From the NCBI GenBank assembly GCA_028870665.1, contig JAGWPB010000011.1:1-51512 (forward strand): a DNA stretch of 51,512 bases. Direction: 5' to 3'. The notes beneath the pieces are model-generated. The model did not search any database. It saw only the letters and a list, made by a program, of their open reading frames with translations, and was not told where the DNA came from. Each line of letters opens with the position of its first letter. Position 1 is the first letter of the stretch. The position numbers were made by a program, and so were the translations under genes. This stretch comes from Lysobacteraceae bacterium. GTDB lineage: Bacteria > Pseudomonadota > Gammaproteobacteria > Xanthomonadales > Rhodanobacteraceae. Of the stretch, positions 16,716 to 25,522 are shown one piece after another.

Positions 16716-18254
16716 TCAGTGCGCCGCCGCGCTGCCGCCCGCCTTGGGCGAAAACGGCGGCTTGGCCAGCCACAGGATCGGGATCATCAGGACGAAGACC
16801 CAGCCGATGACGTGGAAAAGCTCGTTGAAGCCGATCTGGTAGCCCTGCCGGGTGATCTCGAGATTGAGCAGGGCCGCACCGCGTTCGCCGGGACCGAGCC
16901 GGGCCAGCGCGTGGCGCGCCATCGGCGAATAGGCGGTGATGTGCTCGGTCAGCTGGGCGTGATGCAGCGCGGCGCGGCGGTTCCACATGAAGGTGGTGAT
17001 CGACGCGGCGAAACTGCCGGCCAGCACGCGCAGGAACGTGGCCGTGCCCGAGCCCGACGGGATCTCGCGCGGGGTGAGGTCCGAGAGCAGGATGGTGAGG
17101 ATGGGCATGAAGTACAGCGCCACGCCCAGGCCCTGCACCAGCTGCACCATGGCCACGGTGTCGAAGTCGACCTGGGTGTTGAAGTCCGAACGCCAGAACG
17201 AGGTCAGCGCCAGGACCAGGAACGAGAGCGCCGCCAGCACCCGCAGGTCGAACTTGTGCGCGTAGCGGCCGACGAACGGGGTCAGGATCACCGGCAGGAT
17301 GCCCAGCGGCGCGGCGGCGAAGCCGGCCCACTCGGAGGTATAGCCGAGCTGCGTCTGCAGCCATTGCGGCACCAGCAAGTTGATGCTGAAGAACACCGCG
17401 TAGCCGAGCACCAGGACCACGGTGCCGGCGCTGAAGTTGCGATGCCGGAACAGGCGCAGGTCGACGATCGGGTCGGTGTCCGTCAGCTCCCAGATCAGGA
17501 AGATCGTCAGCGAGACGGCCGCCACGATCGCCAGGATGACGATGAAGTTCGAGCTGAACCAGTCGGCGTCGTTGCCCTTGTCGAGCAGGATCTGCAGTGC
17601 CGCCACGCCGATCACCAGGGTGATCAGTCCGACGTAGTCCATGCGCGGCCGGTCGGTCGGGTCGGGGCGGCCGCGCATTTGCGATGCGACCACGCTGGCG
17701 GCGAAGAACCCGATCGGCACGTTGATGAAGAAGATCCACTGCCAGCTGTAATTGTCGGTGATCCAGCCGCCGAGAATGGGTCCTGCGATCGGCGCGACCA
17801 CGGTGACCATCGCCAGCAGCGCCAGCGCCTGGCCGCGCTTGTGCGCCGGATAGATCGACACCAGCAGCGCCTGGGTAATCGGGTACATCGGTCCGGCCAC
17901 CGCGCCCTGCAGCACGCGAAAGGCGATCAGCATGCCCATGCTGTGCGACAGCCCGCACAGCATCGACGACAGCGTGAACAGGATGGTTGCCCAGATGAAC
18001 AGCCGGACCTCGCCGACGCGGCGCGTCAGCCATCCGGTCAGCGGCAGCGCGATCGCGTTGCTGACCGCGAACGAGGTGATCACCCAGGTGCTCTGCTCGT
18101 TGCTGACGCCGAGATTGCCGGCGATCGTCGGCAGCGAGACATTGGCGATCGTGGTGTCGAGCACCTGCATGAAGGTCGCCAGCGACAGTCCGATCGTCGC
18201 CAGCGCCAGACTGGGCGGGCTGAACCCACCCGATGGGGCGTGTGCTTCGCTCAT
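16716..18254 (-). CDS. emrB: MFS drug:proton antiporter, DHA2 family, EmrB-like
   Basis: A 512-residue, 14-TM DHA2 transporter, the inner-membrane pump of an EmrAB-type tripartite system. The N-terminus contains the DHA2 signature FMQVLDTTIANVSLPTIAG, then WVITSFAVSNAIALPLTGWL, and motif C-like VAPIAGPILGGWI and WIFFINVPIG in the first half. It is the last gene of the marR-OMF-emrA-emrB operon, 15 bp behind emrA. It probably exports hydrophobic toxic compounds or uncouplers across both membranes with EmrA and the outer-membrane lipoprotein. Substrate not predictable. Confidence 0.92.
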   Translation of the reverse strand: MSEAHAPSGGFSPPSLALATIGLSLATFMQVLDTTIANVSLPTIAGNLGVSNEQSTWVITSFAVSNAIALPLTGWLTRRVGEVRLFIWATILFTLSSMLCGLSHSMGMLIAFRVLQGAVAGPMYPITQALLVSIYPAHKRGQALALLAMVTVVAPIAGPILGGWITDNYSWQWIFFINVPIGFFAASVVASQMRGRPDPTDRPRMDYVGLITLVIGVAALQILLDKGNDADWFSSNFIVILAIVAAVSLTIFLIWELTDTDPIVDLRLFRHRNFSAGTVVLVLGYAVFFSINLLVPQWLQTQLGYTSEWAGFAAAPLGILPVILTPFVGRYAHKFDLRVLAALSFLVLALTSFWRSDFNTQVDFDTVAMVQLVQGLGVALYFMPILTILLSDLTPREIPSGSGTATFLRVLAGSFAASITTFMWNRRAALHHAQLTEHITAYSPMARHALARLGPGERGAALLNLEITRQGYQIGFNELFHVIGWVFVLMIPILWLAKPPFSPKAGGSAAAH

Positions 18255-18269
18255 CGACGCTGCGCGTCC

Positions 18270-19448
18270 TTACCGGACGCTGCCGGCATTGGCGTGGATG
18301 ATGCGGGCGACCAGGGCATCGGCGTCGGCGAGCTGATGCGCATAGACGCCGGTGGCCAGCACCGGTCGCGTGCGCGTGGTCGTCGACAAGACCGGTCCGC
18401 TGCGGTCGTGCAGGTTGACCTCGACGCTCATCGACAGGCCGATGCGCAGCGGATGCGCCGCCAGCTCCCTCGGCTCCAGCACGATGCGCACCGGGACCCG
18501 CTGCACGATGCTGATCCAGTTGCCGGTGGCGTTCTGCGCCGGCAGCAGGGCGAACGCGCTGCCGGTGCCGATGCCGATGCCGTCGACGCGGCCGTGGTAG
18601 GTGACGCCGCTGCCATACAGCGACGCGGTCAGCGTCACCGGCTGGCCGATGCGCATGTGCGCCAGCTGGGTTTCCTTGAAGTTGGCATTGACCCACACCC
18701 CGCCCAGCGGCACCACCGCCATCAACGGCGTGCCCGGCGCGACGCGCTGGCCCACCTGCACGCTGCGCTTGGCGACGTAGCCGGTCACCGGCGCCAGCAG
18801 TTGCGAGCGAACGTCGTCCAGATAGGCCTGGCGCACCGCCGCCGCGGCGGCCAGCACGTCGGGCTGCGCGGCGATCACGGTGTCGGCCACCAGCGCGCGG
18901 CTGCCGGCCAGCTGCTGCTGCGCCGCGCTGTAGGCCTGCTCGGCGGCGGCCAGTGCGTCACGCGCGTTGGCCAGCTCCTCGGCCGAGATCGCGCCGCTCG
19001 CGGCCAGGTTGCGGCGCCGCGCGAAGTCGCTGCGCGCCTTGTCCACCGCGACCTTGCGCGCGGCCAGCTCGGCCCGCACGGCGGCGGCGTTTGCGTACAG
19101 CCCGCGCACCTGGCGCACCGCGCGCGCGAGATTCGCCTCGGCACGCTGCAGTGCGACGCGCGCATCGGCGGCATCGAACTGCACCAGCACCTGACCCTGG
19201 TGCACCAGGTCGTCGTTGTCGGCGCCGATGCTGATCACGGTGCCCGGCACCAGCGGGGTGATCTCGACGATGTTGCCGTGCACATAGGCGTCGTCGGTGT
19301 CCTGGTACCAGCGGCCATCGAGCCAGTACCAGGCCAGCCACAGCAGGCCGGCCGCGACGATCGCCAGCAGCAGCAGGCGCAGCAGCAGCCGGCGCCGTCC
19401 GTTGGGCGCCGGCGCGGCCGCGACGGAGATGGGTGTCTGGGAGCTCAT
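18270..19448 (-). CDS. emrA: HlyD/EmrA-family membrane fusion protein
   Basis: A 392-residue periplasmic adaptor for the EmrB-like pump. There is one N-terminal TM segment (about residues 21-43, LLLRLLLLAIVAAGLLWLAW), followed by DTDDAYVHGNIVEITPLVPG, the hallmark of EmrA/HlyD_3 adaptors. A long coiled-coil hairpin rich in Ala, Arg and Gln follows (about 80-215), then the second lipoyl half (LLAPVTGYVAKRSVQVGQRV) and the C-terminal barrel. The ATG at 19448 overlaps the stop of the outer-membrane gene in ATGA, which fixes the start and implies coupling. Confidence 0.92.
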   Translation of the reverse strand: MSSQTPISVAAAPAPNGRRRLLLRLLLLAIVAAGLLWLAWYWLDGRWYQDTDDAYVHGNIVEITPLVPGTVISIGADNDDLVHQGQVLVQFDAADARVALQRAEANLARAVRQVRGLYANAAAVRAELAARKVAVDKARSDFARRRNLAASGAISAEELANARDALAAAEQAYSAAQQQLAGSRALVADTVIAAQPDVLAAAAAVRQAYLDDVRSQLLAPVTGYVAKRSVQVGQRVAPGTPLMAVVPLGGVWVNANFKETQLAHMRIGQPVTLTASLYGSGVTYHGRVDGIGIGTGSAFALLPAQNATGNWISIVQRVPVRIVLEPRELAAHPLRIGLSMSVEVNLHDRSGPVLSTTTRTRPVLATGVYAHQLADADALVARIIHANAGSVR

Positions 19449-20926
19449 GGATGGACCTCGGCAACAGCGTGGGCAGGGGCAGGGTCGGCGGTCACGGCGG
19501 TCGAGGCATAACCGCCGCCCAGCGCCTGCACCAGCTCGATCGATTGCACGACGCGCGCGGCGTCGAGGGTGGCAACGCGCTGCTCGGCCGCGAGCAGGCC
19601 GCGTTCGACGGTCAGTGCCTCGATGTAACTGCCGATGCCGGCGCGGTAGCGGATCAGCGCGATCTTCCAGGCCGAAGCCGCGTCGGCGCGCGCCTGGCGG
19701 GCGGCGCCGCTTTCGCGATCGAGCGTGCGCAGCGTGGCCACGCCGGCGGCGACCTGGCGCAGTGCTTCGATCAGGGTCTGGTTGTATTGCGCCACGGCGA
19801 GGTCGTAGTCGGCGTCCCGGCCGGCGAGGTTGGCGCGCAGGCGGCCGCCGTCGAACAGCGGCAGGCTGAGCGCCGGGCCGAACTGTTCGTAGCGGCTGGC
19901 GGCTTCGAGCAGGTTGCCCCCGCCCAGCGAGGCCAGCCCGAGCCCGGCGGCGAGATTGAGATTGGGATAGAACGCTGCCCGGGCGGCATGGATCGCGCGC
20001 GCGGCCGCCTCGATGCGCCAGCGGGCGGCGACGACGTCCGGACGCCGGCCCAGCAATGCGGCCGGCAGGTCGGCCGGCAACGCCAGCGCCGCCGGCGGCA
20101 ACGGCTGCGCGGTGAGCGTCAGGGTGGCGTCCGGACCCCGGCCGAGCAGCGCCGCCAACGCGATCCGAGCCAGCGCCACACTGCGCTGTCGCGCGGCGCG
20201 GTCGGCCGTGGCCGCGGCCACCGCGGCGGCTGCCTGATCCAGGTCGAGACGGTTGTCGATGCCGGCACCGACTCGCTGGCGGGTCAGGCTCAGCACATGC
20301 GTGGCGCGCTGCAGCTCGGAATCGGCGATGGCCCGGGTTTTCTCGGCGGCGCCGAGGGTGGCGTAGGCGCGGGCGACATCGGCGGCCAGGGTCAGGCGTG
20401 CCGCGGCGGCATCCACTTGCGCGGCATGGCCGCGATCGACGGCGGCTTCCCAGGCCGCGCGACGACCGCCCCAGAGGTCGAAGGTGTAACTGAAGTTGAG
20501 GCCGATGCGGTCGAGCGCGCTGTAGTGGCCGCCGTAGGGGCGCGGAATCACGGTGCTCGGAACGCGGATGCCGGAGGACGACACCCCGGCGCCGACCTGC
20601 GGCGCGCGCGCCGCATCGGCTGCCCCGGCCTGCGCCTCGGCGAGACGCACCCGGGCGTCGGCAGCCGCCAGGTCGGGATTGCCCGCCAGTGCCTGCTGCA
20701 CCAGGCGATCGAGCTCGGGGTCGCCGAAGGTCGTCCACCAGTCGGCACGCGGCCACGCGGCCGGTGACAGCGGCGTTCCGGCGAAACTGCGGGCAGCCTG
20801 CAGTTGGTCCGCCGCCAGCGGTTGTCCCTGCGGACGCAGACCCGCGCTGCTGACGCAGCCCGCGAGAAGGAGGGTGATGACTCCCGCCAGCGCGGGAGAC
20901 TGCAGGACACGCATGGGCGTCACCAT
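19445..20926 (-). CDS. Outer-membrane efflux lipoprotein, NodT/OprM type
   Basis: A 493-residue TolC-like channel completing the tripartite pump. The N-terminus carries a lipoprotein signal with lipobox LLAGC (Cys24), as in the NodT subfamily. Two outer-membrane efflux repeats follow (about 60-260 and 270-470), with WWTTFGDPELDRLVQQAL at the start of the first and RRPDVVAARWRIEAA at the start of the second, both characteristic. A second in-frame ATG at 20914 could be the start. It begins 4 bp after the marR stop and overlaps emrA, so all four genes look co-transcribed. Confidence 0.93.
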   Translation of the reverse strand: MVTPMRVLQSPALAGVITLLLAGCVSSAGLRPQGQPLAADQLQAARSFAGTPLSPAAWPRADWWTTFGDPELDRLVQQALAGNPDLAAADARVRLAEAQAGAADAARAPQVGAGVSSSGIRVPSTVIPRPYGGHYSALDRIGLNFSYTFDLWGGRRAAWEAAVDRGHAAQVDAAAARLTLAADVARAYATLGAAEKTRAIADSELQRATHVLSLTRQRVGAGIDNRLDLDQAAAAVAAATADRAARQRSVALARIALAALLGRGPDATLTLTAQPLPPAALALPADLPAALLGRRPDVVAARWRIEAAARAIHAARAAFYPNLNLAAGLGLASLGGGNLLEAASRYEQFGPALSLPLFDGGRLRANLAGRDADYDLAVAQYNQTLIEALRQVAAGVATLRTLDRESGAARQARADAASAWKIALIRYRAGIGSYIEALTVERGLLAAEQRVATLDAARVVQSIELVQALGGGYASTAVTADPAPAHAVAEVHP

Positions 20927-20930
20927 GGAA

Positions 20931-21410
20931 TCAGGCGGAGGGCGGGACGGGCGCGGGTGTGTCGCTCAGCGCTTCGAGGATGCCCTTGAGACTGGCCGCC
21001 AGCTGCCTGCGGTCCGCCGGCTGCAGGCGCGAGAGCGCCTGTTCGAGCACGCGTTCACCGCAGTCGCTGAGCTGGGTCCACAAGGCGGCCCCGGCCTCGG
21101 TCGGGACGATGCGCAACGCCCTCCGATCGCTGGGATGGGGCTCGCGGCGCAGGTAGCCCTTGGCTTCCAGGCGATCGATCACCCGCGTCATCGCGCCGGC
21201 ATCATGGCCTACCGCCTGCGCCAGTTCTCCCGGCGATTGCGGGCCGCACAGCGCCAGGCGTTTCAGCACCACGTATTGGGTCTGGTTGAGGTCGAAACCG
21301 CGACGCGCCAGCTCGGCTTCGAGCGCCGCCGCCAGGCGCGCGCGCACGCAACCGAGGAGGACACCGAGATTCCCTTCGGCGGCGGACGGGATGGTCGGGC
21401 AGGCAGACAT
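20931..21410 (-). CDS. MarR-family transcriptional regulator of the efflux operon
   Basis: A 159-residue winged-helix repressor. The wHTH region runs about residues 40-110: LNQTQYVVLKRLAL, SPGELAQAVGHDAGAMTRVIDRLEAKGYL (recognition helix) and the wing HPSDRRALRI, with the Asp-Arg-Arg pattern of MarR proteins. Helices at both ends form the dimer interface. First gene of the efflux operon; a MarR-type palindrome overlaps its promoter, so it likely represses itself and the pump until a phenolic or hydrophobic ligand binds. The ATG lies only 8 bases from the predicted -10 box, so the mRNA may be nearly leaderless. Confidence 0.92.
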   Translation of the reverse strand: MSACPTIPSAAEGNLGVLLGCVRARLAAALEAELARRGFDLNQTQYVVLKRLALCGPQSPGELAQAVGHDAGAMTRVIDRLEAKGYLRREPHPSDRRALRIVPTEAGAALWTQLSDCGERVLEQALSRLQPADRRQLAASLKGILEALSDTPAPVPPSA

Positions 21411-21418
21411 GGCCGGTT

Positions 21419-21451
21419 ATGATATAGCCATGCATTTTATTGTCAAGGCAA
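21419..21451 (-). promoter_or_regulatory. marR-efflux operon promoter with overlapping MarR-type operator
   Basis: Read on the minus strand: -35 TTGACA (21441-21446), 16-base spacer, -10 TATCAT (21419-21424). The 12-mer TTGCCTTGACAA (21440-21451) is one base from the palindrome TTGCCNNGGCAA, the core of the E. coli MarR operator, and contains the -35 box. Repressor binding here would block RNA polymerase. Only 8 bases separate the -10 box from the ATG. Confidence 0.65.
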
Positions 21452-21578
21452 AATAAGCCGAGACTCCTATCGGACCGACCTGCTGTACGAAGACCTTGTA
21501 CTCATGGCTTTCACACCCACTTGCTGACGCTGTTATGTCGATAGACACAGTCAGGAACGGGACCGTGATGGAGACCGC

Positions 21579-22121
21579 ATGATCCCCTCAGACGAGGTTC
21601 CCCCTCGCGACCCCCTCCCTCGGCGCTGCCTCGGGGCCCTGTCGCGGGCATTGCTGGCGGTGCTGCTGGCCATTCCGCTCGTCGCCCGCAGCGCCGAGAC
21701 CACGGTGAGCTGGGGTCCGAGCGTCACCGGTCAGCATCACTGGACCAGCGCCGTGTTCGCCGAGGCGGCCGCGGATCCATGGCGCTGGCGCACACTCGAC
21801 ATCGCGCCCGAGTTCGGACTGGGCTACGTGCGCGCACGGGGCACTGCAGTCGATCGTCTCGATCATGACGTCTGGATCGGCTTCGCGGGCGTGCGGGCCA
21901 GCTTGCCCGGCGACGGGATCTGGCGGCATGCCTTTCTCGGTTTCGGCATCGGCGTCACCCACGGCAAGACCAATGCACTGTCCAGCAGCGGCGAGTTCGT
22001 CGATACCCTTGGCTGGCAGGTCGGGCACTGGGACGTGATGGTCCGGCACATCTCCAACGGCCATCTCGCGAGGGGCCCCAACATCGGTGAGACGATGCTG
22101 CTGCTCGGCGCGCGGTTCTGA
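21579..22121 (+). CDS. pagL: Lipid A 3-O-deacylase, PagL family
   Basis: PagL is an outer-membrane beta-barrel lipase that removes the 3-O-linked acyl chain from lipid A, lowering endotoxicity and aiding envelope adaptation. The 180-residue protein has a signal peptide (about 1-39, hydrophobic LSRALLAVLLAIPLVARSA). Near the C-terminus the catalytic pattern is His157, Ser159 and Glu171 in RHISNGHLARGPNIGE, with spacing +2 and +14 identical to P. aeruginosa PagL (His126, Ser128, Glu140). It ends in an aromatic residue (GARF), as outer-membrane barrels do. GGAG precedes the ATG. It sits divergently from the marR efflux operon. Confidence 0.9.
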   Translation: MIPSDEVPPRDPLPRRCLGALSRALLAVLLAIPLVARSAETTVSWGPSVTGQHHWTSAVFAEAAADPWRWRTLDIAPEFGLGYVRARGTAVDRLDHDVWIGFAGVRASLPGDGIWRHAFLGFGIGVTHGKTNALSSSGEFVDTLGWQVGHWDVMVRHISNGHLARGPNIGETMLLLGARF

Positions 22122-22188
22122 GCGCCGCGGCGGGCTTCTAGCCGGTCCGCGCATGCGGCATGCTGTCGACACCCACCAAGGACCGCGC

Positions 22189-22863
22189 ATGCCCCTGCCC
22201 TGTGTCGAGACCGAAACCGGACCCGGCCCGCGTCACAGCATCATCTGGCTGCATGGCCTGGGTGCCGACGGCAACGATTTCATGCCGCTCGTGCCGCAGT
22301 TGACGGAGCGCGCCTGGCCGCCGCTGCGCTTCGTGTTTCCGCATGCGCCGGTGCGCCCGGTGACCGTCAACGGCGGCATGCGCATGCGCGCCTGGTACGA
22401 CATCCAGGCCTTCGATCTGCATGCCCGGCAGGACGAGAACGGCATGCGCGCCGCGATCGCCGAAGTCGAGGCGCTGATCGAACGCGAGACTGCGCGCGGC
22501 GTGGCGGCCGAGCGCATCCTGCTGGCGGGCTTTTCGCAGGGCGGCGCGATCGCGCTGGCGACCGCATTGCGTCACCGCCAGCCGTTGGCCGGCGCGATCG
22601 CGCTCTCGACCTATCTTCCGCTGCAGGCGCACAGCGCCGCCGAACGCAGCATGGCCAACACCCATCTGCCGGTGTTCATGGGCCACGGTCGTCTTGACCC
22701 GATCGTGCCGATGGCGCTGGGACTGCGTTCGCGCGACGCCCTGGCGACGCTGGGCCACGCGGTGGACTGGCACAGCTACGTGATGGCGCATCAGGTCTGT
22801 CCCGAGGAGATCGCCGACCTGCGCGCCTGGATCGGCGTGCGTCTGCGCGGGGCGCCGGGATGA
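22189..22863 (+). CDS. Alpha/beta-hydrolase carboxylesterase (phospholipase/carboxylesterase family)
   Basis: A 224-residue esterase of the acyl-protein-thioesterase-like family (YpfH/EstB/EstA group). Elements: IIWLHGLGADGNDF (oxyanion hole), nucleophile Ser116 in GFSQGG, Asp170 in GRLDPIVP and His201. No signal peptide, so cytoplasmic. AAGGA lies 6 bases before the chosen ATG at 22189; an open frame extends further upstream but into the pagL end. Its stop overlaps the algZ start in ATGA, linking it to the AlgZ/AlgR two-component genes. Physiological substrate unknown. Confidence 0.9.
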   Translation: MPLPCVETETGPGPRHSIIWLHGLGADGNDFMPLVPQLTERAWPPLRFVFPHAPVRPVTVNGGMRMRAWYDIQAFDLHARQDENGMRAAIAEVEALIERETARGVAAERILLAGFSQGGAIALATALRHRQPLAGAIALSTYLPLQAHSAAERSMANTHLPVFMGHGRLDPIVPMALGLRSRDALATLGHAVDWHSYVMAHQVCPEEIADLRAWIGVRLRGAPG

Positions 22864-23900
22864 CGCCGGCCGCCGCGCGCGAGCGCGCTCCGCTGCCGGA
22901 TTTCTGCAGTGCCCCGGTCCTGTTCGCGCTGCTGCTGGTGGCGGCGATCGTGGCGCTGGTGCTGCTGCTGGCGCCGGGCGGCGCGCTGACCCTGCGCGGC
23001 GGCAGCCAGGCCATGCTGTTCGCGGTCTGGCTGGCGCTGCTCGGCGGCGTCGCATTGTGCAAATTGCGCCCGTGGCTCGACCGCCTGCCGGGCGCCGGCA
23101 GTTACGCCGCGGCCTGGCTGCTGCTGGTGCTGATCGTGCTGCTGGCCAGCGTGGTCGTGCACTGGATGGATCGTGCGCTGGGTACCGGACTGATCGCACC
23201 CTCGGCGTCGCGCTTCGTTCTCGGCAATGCGGCGGTGACGGCGCTGATCGCTGCCGCGCTGCTGCGCTATCTGTACGTGCTGGTGCAATGGCGCGCGCGT
23301 CTGGATGCCGTCGCCCGGGCCCAGGTCGAGGCGCTGCAGGCGCGCATCCGTCCGCACTTTCTGTTCAACAGCCTCAACACCGCGGCCGCGCTGGTGCGGC
23401 TTGATCCGCCGGCTGCGGAACGCACGCTGGAGAACCTGGCCGACCTGTTCCGCGCCGCGCTGGGTGCCGATGATCGTCCCGGCACGCTGGGCGAGGAGCT
23501 GGACCTGATCGAGCGCTATCTGGCCATCGAGCAGCTGCGTCTCGGTGCGCGGCTGCGGGTGGAGCGCGATCTCGATGCATTGCCGCGCGCGCTGCCGCTG
23601 CCGCGCCTGCTGCTGCAGCCGCTGGTCGAGAACGCCGTGCATCACGGCATCCAGCCGCGTCGTGAAGGCGGACTGCTGCGGCTGGGCGGCCGCTGCGTCG
23701 AGGGCGGCGTCGAGATCGTGATCGCCAATCCGCTGAGCGATGCGGCGGGGACGGCGACGGGCAGCGGCCACGGCCTTGCCAACGTCCGTGCCCGTATCGG
23801 CTACCATTTCGGCACCCGCGGTGCGCTGCATGTCGCGACCGCCGACGGGCGCTGGACGGTGACGGTGCGATTGCCCGATGCGAGTCCTGATCGCCGATGA
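22860..23900 (+). CDS. algZ: LytS/AlgZ-type sensor histidine kinase
   Basis: A 346-residue integral-membrane sensor kinase of the His_kinase (LytS) family. There are about four TM segments in residues 18-140, then the phospho-acceptor motif QARIRPHFLFNSLN (His166), an N-box LLQPLVENAVHHGI, and a short G-box GHGLANVRARI. There is no separate periplasmic sensor domain. In Pseudomonas the AlgZ/AlgR pair controls alginate, twitching and virulence; here its targets are unknown. It overlaps the esterase by 4 bp and the response regulator by 23 bp. Confidence 0.9.
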   Translation: MTPAAARERAPLPDFCSAPVLFALLLVAAIVALVLLLAPGGALTLRGGSQAMLFAVWLALLGGVALCKLRPWLDRLPGAGSYAAAWLLLVLIVLLASVVVHWMDRALGTGLIAPSASRFVLGNAAVTALIAAALLRYLYVLVQWRARLDAVARAQVEALQARIRPHFLFNSLNTAAALVRLDPPAAERTLENLADLFRAALGADDRPGTLGEELDLIERYLAIEQLRLGARLRVERDLDALPRALPLPRLLLQPLVENAVHHGIQPRREGGLLRLGGRCVEGGVEIVIANPLSDAAGTATGSGHGLANVRARIGYHFGTRGALHVATADGRWTVTVRLPDASPDRR

Positions 23901-24591
23901 CGAACCGCTGGCGCGCATGCGCCTGGAGGCGCTGTTGCGCGAATGTCCGGGCGCCGAGCTGGTCGGCAGCGTCGGTGATGCCGATGCGGTGCTGGCCCTG
24001 CTGCCCGAGATGAGGCCGGATGTGCTGCTGCTGGATATCGAGATGCCCGGCCTGTCGGGGCTTGATCTGGCGCGGCGCCTGAAAGCGCTGCCGGCGCCGC
24101 CGCAGGTGGTGTTTTGCACCGCCTACGAGCAGCACGCGGTATCGGCGTTCGACCTGGCGGCGGCCGACTATCTGGTCAAGCCGGTGCGTGGCGAGCGCCT
24201 GTGCGCGGCTCTGCGCCGGGCGGCACAACGGCGCGCCGAGGCTCCGGCAGGGCCGCCTCGGCGCGATCACCTGTGCGCGCGCATCCGCGGCGAACTCAAG
24301 CGGGTGCCGCTGAATGCCGTGCTGTGTCTGCTCGCGGACGACAAGTACGTCACCGTGCATCACCGCGACGGCAGCCTGCTGATCGAGGAGTCGCTCAAGC
24401 AGCTGGAGCTGGAGTTTCCCGGCCGTTTCGTGCGCCTGCACCGAAATTGCCTGGTGCCGCGCGAGCGCCTGCTGGGCCTGAAGTCCATGCCCGACGGCCG
24501 TACCGTCGCGCAGATCGCCGGCAGCGATCTCGCGCCCGAGGTCAGCCGCCGCAAACTGCCCGCGCTGCGCGAACTGCTGCGCGTCGAATGA
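23878..24591 (+). CDS. algR: LytTR-family response regulator, AlgR-like
   Basis: A 237-residue response regulator. The receiver domain (1-120) has the acidic pocket Asp7, Asp8, phospho-acceptor Asp53 ([10 protein letters not shown]), and Lys in DYLVKPV. A LytTR DNA-binding domain (about 135-235) includes [18 protein letters not shown] and [15 protein letters not shown], a strong family signature. Its first 23 bases overlap algZ, ensuring stoichiometric production. It is followed after 19 bp by hemC, the same algZ-algR-hemC order as in Pseudomonas. Confidence 0.93.
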   Translation: MRVLIADDEPLARMRLEALLRECPGAELVGSVGDADAVLALLPEMRPDVLLLDIEMPGLSGLDLARRLKALPAPPQVVFCTAYEQHAVSAFDLAAADYLVKPVRGERLCAALRRAAQRRAEAPAGPPRRDHLCARIRGELKRVPLNAVLCLLADDKYVTVHHRDGSLLIEESLKQLELEFPGRFVRLHRNCLVPRERLLGLKSMPDGRTVAQIAGSDLAPEVSRRKLPALRELLRVE

Positions 24592-24610
24592 CATCGGGAG
24601 CCCGCGCCGC

Positions 24611-25522
24611 TTGAACATCCTGCGCATCGCCACCCGCCGCAGCGCCCTGGCGCTGTGGCAGGCCGAACACGTCGCCACGCTGCTGCGCGCGGCGCATCCG
24701 GGCCTGATCGTCGAATTGCTGCCGATGACCACGCGCGGCGATCAGGTGCTCGATCGCGCCCTGGCCGAGCTCGGCGGCAAAGGCCTGTTTCTGAAGGAAC
24801 TCGAAGTGGCGCTGATGGAACGTCGCGCCGATCTGGCCGTGCACTCGCTCAAGGACGTGCCGGCCGAGCTCGAGCCCGGTTTCGTGCTGGTCGCGGTGCT
24901 GCCGCGCGCCGATGCCGCCGATGCTTTCGTCAGTTCCCGTCATGACGCACTGGCGGCTCTGCCGCCCGGCGCGCGGGTCGGCACGTCCTCGCTGCGGCGC
25001 ACCGCGCAATTGCGCGCGTTGCGACCGGATCTGCAGATCGTCGATCTGCGCGGCAACGTCAACACGCGCCTGGCCCGGCTCGACGCCGGTCACTACGACG
25101 CGATCCTGCTGGCCGCGGCCGGGCTCGAGCGCCTCGGCCTCGCGGCGCGCATCCGGGCCCGCCTCGCCGCGCCGGACTGGCTGCCGGCGCCGGGCCAGGC
25201 GGCGATCACGGTCGAGGCCCGAGCCGGCGATGCGCGCGTGGCCGAATTGCTGGCGCCGCTGGAAGATGCCGACACGCGGACCGCGATCCGCGCCGAGCGG
25301 GCGCTCAATGCCGCCCTGGGCGGCAGTTGCACGGTGCCGGTGGGCGCCTGGTGCGTGGTCGCCGAGCGCGGACTGCGCCTGTACGGGATGGTCGGTGACA
25401 GTCGCAGCGGCCATCTGCTGCGCGCTTCGGCCGAAGCTGCGACATCCGCGCCCGAGCGACTGGGGCAGAGCGTGGCTGCCGACCTGCTGGCGCAGGGCGC
25501 GGACGCGCTGCTGGGTCGCTAG
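24611..25522 (+). CDS. hemC: Hydroxymethylbilane synthase (porphobilinogen deaminase)
   Basis: HemC polymerises four porphobilinogens into hydroxymethylbilane in haem/corrin synthesis. Family elements in the 303 residues: [24 protein letters not shown] with catalytic Asp82, [29 protein letters not shown] and Cys240 in GGSC, to which the dipyrromethane cofactor attaches. The start is TTG at 24611 with GGGAG about 10 bases upstream. It lies behind algR, but hemD, usually next, is absent; a convergent DUF481 gene shares the stop region (CTAG). Confidence 0.97.
   Translation: MNILRIATRRSALALWQAEHVATLLRAAHPGLIVELLPMTTRGDQVLDRALAELGGKGLFLKELEVALMERRADLAVHSLKDVPAELEPGFVLVAVLPRADAADAFVSSRHDALAALPPGARVGTSSLRRTAQLRALRPDLQIVDLRGNVNTRLARLDAGHYDAILLAAAGLERLGLAARIRARLAAPDWLPAPGQAAITVEARAGDARVAELLAPLEDADTRTAIRAERALNAALGGSCTVPVGAWCVVAERGLRLYGMVGDSRSGHLLRASAEAATSAPERLGQSVAADLLAQGADALLGR

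Noticed and set aside
16452..19511. 1019-codon plus-strand frame opposite emrB/emrA
   Set aside because: Spans two real genes and the end of rsgA; composition is of antisense type.
18270..20756. 828-codon minus-strand frame containing emrA
   Set aside because: The upstream part is out-of-frame reading of the outer-membrane lipoprotein gene; the ATGA overlap at 19445-19448 fixes emrA start.
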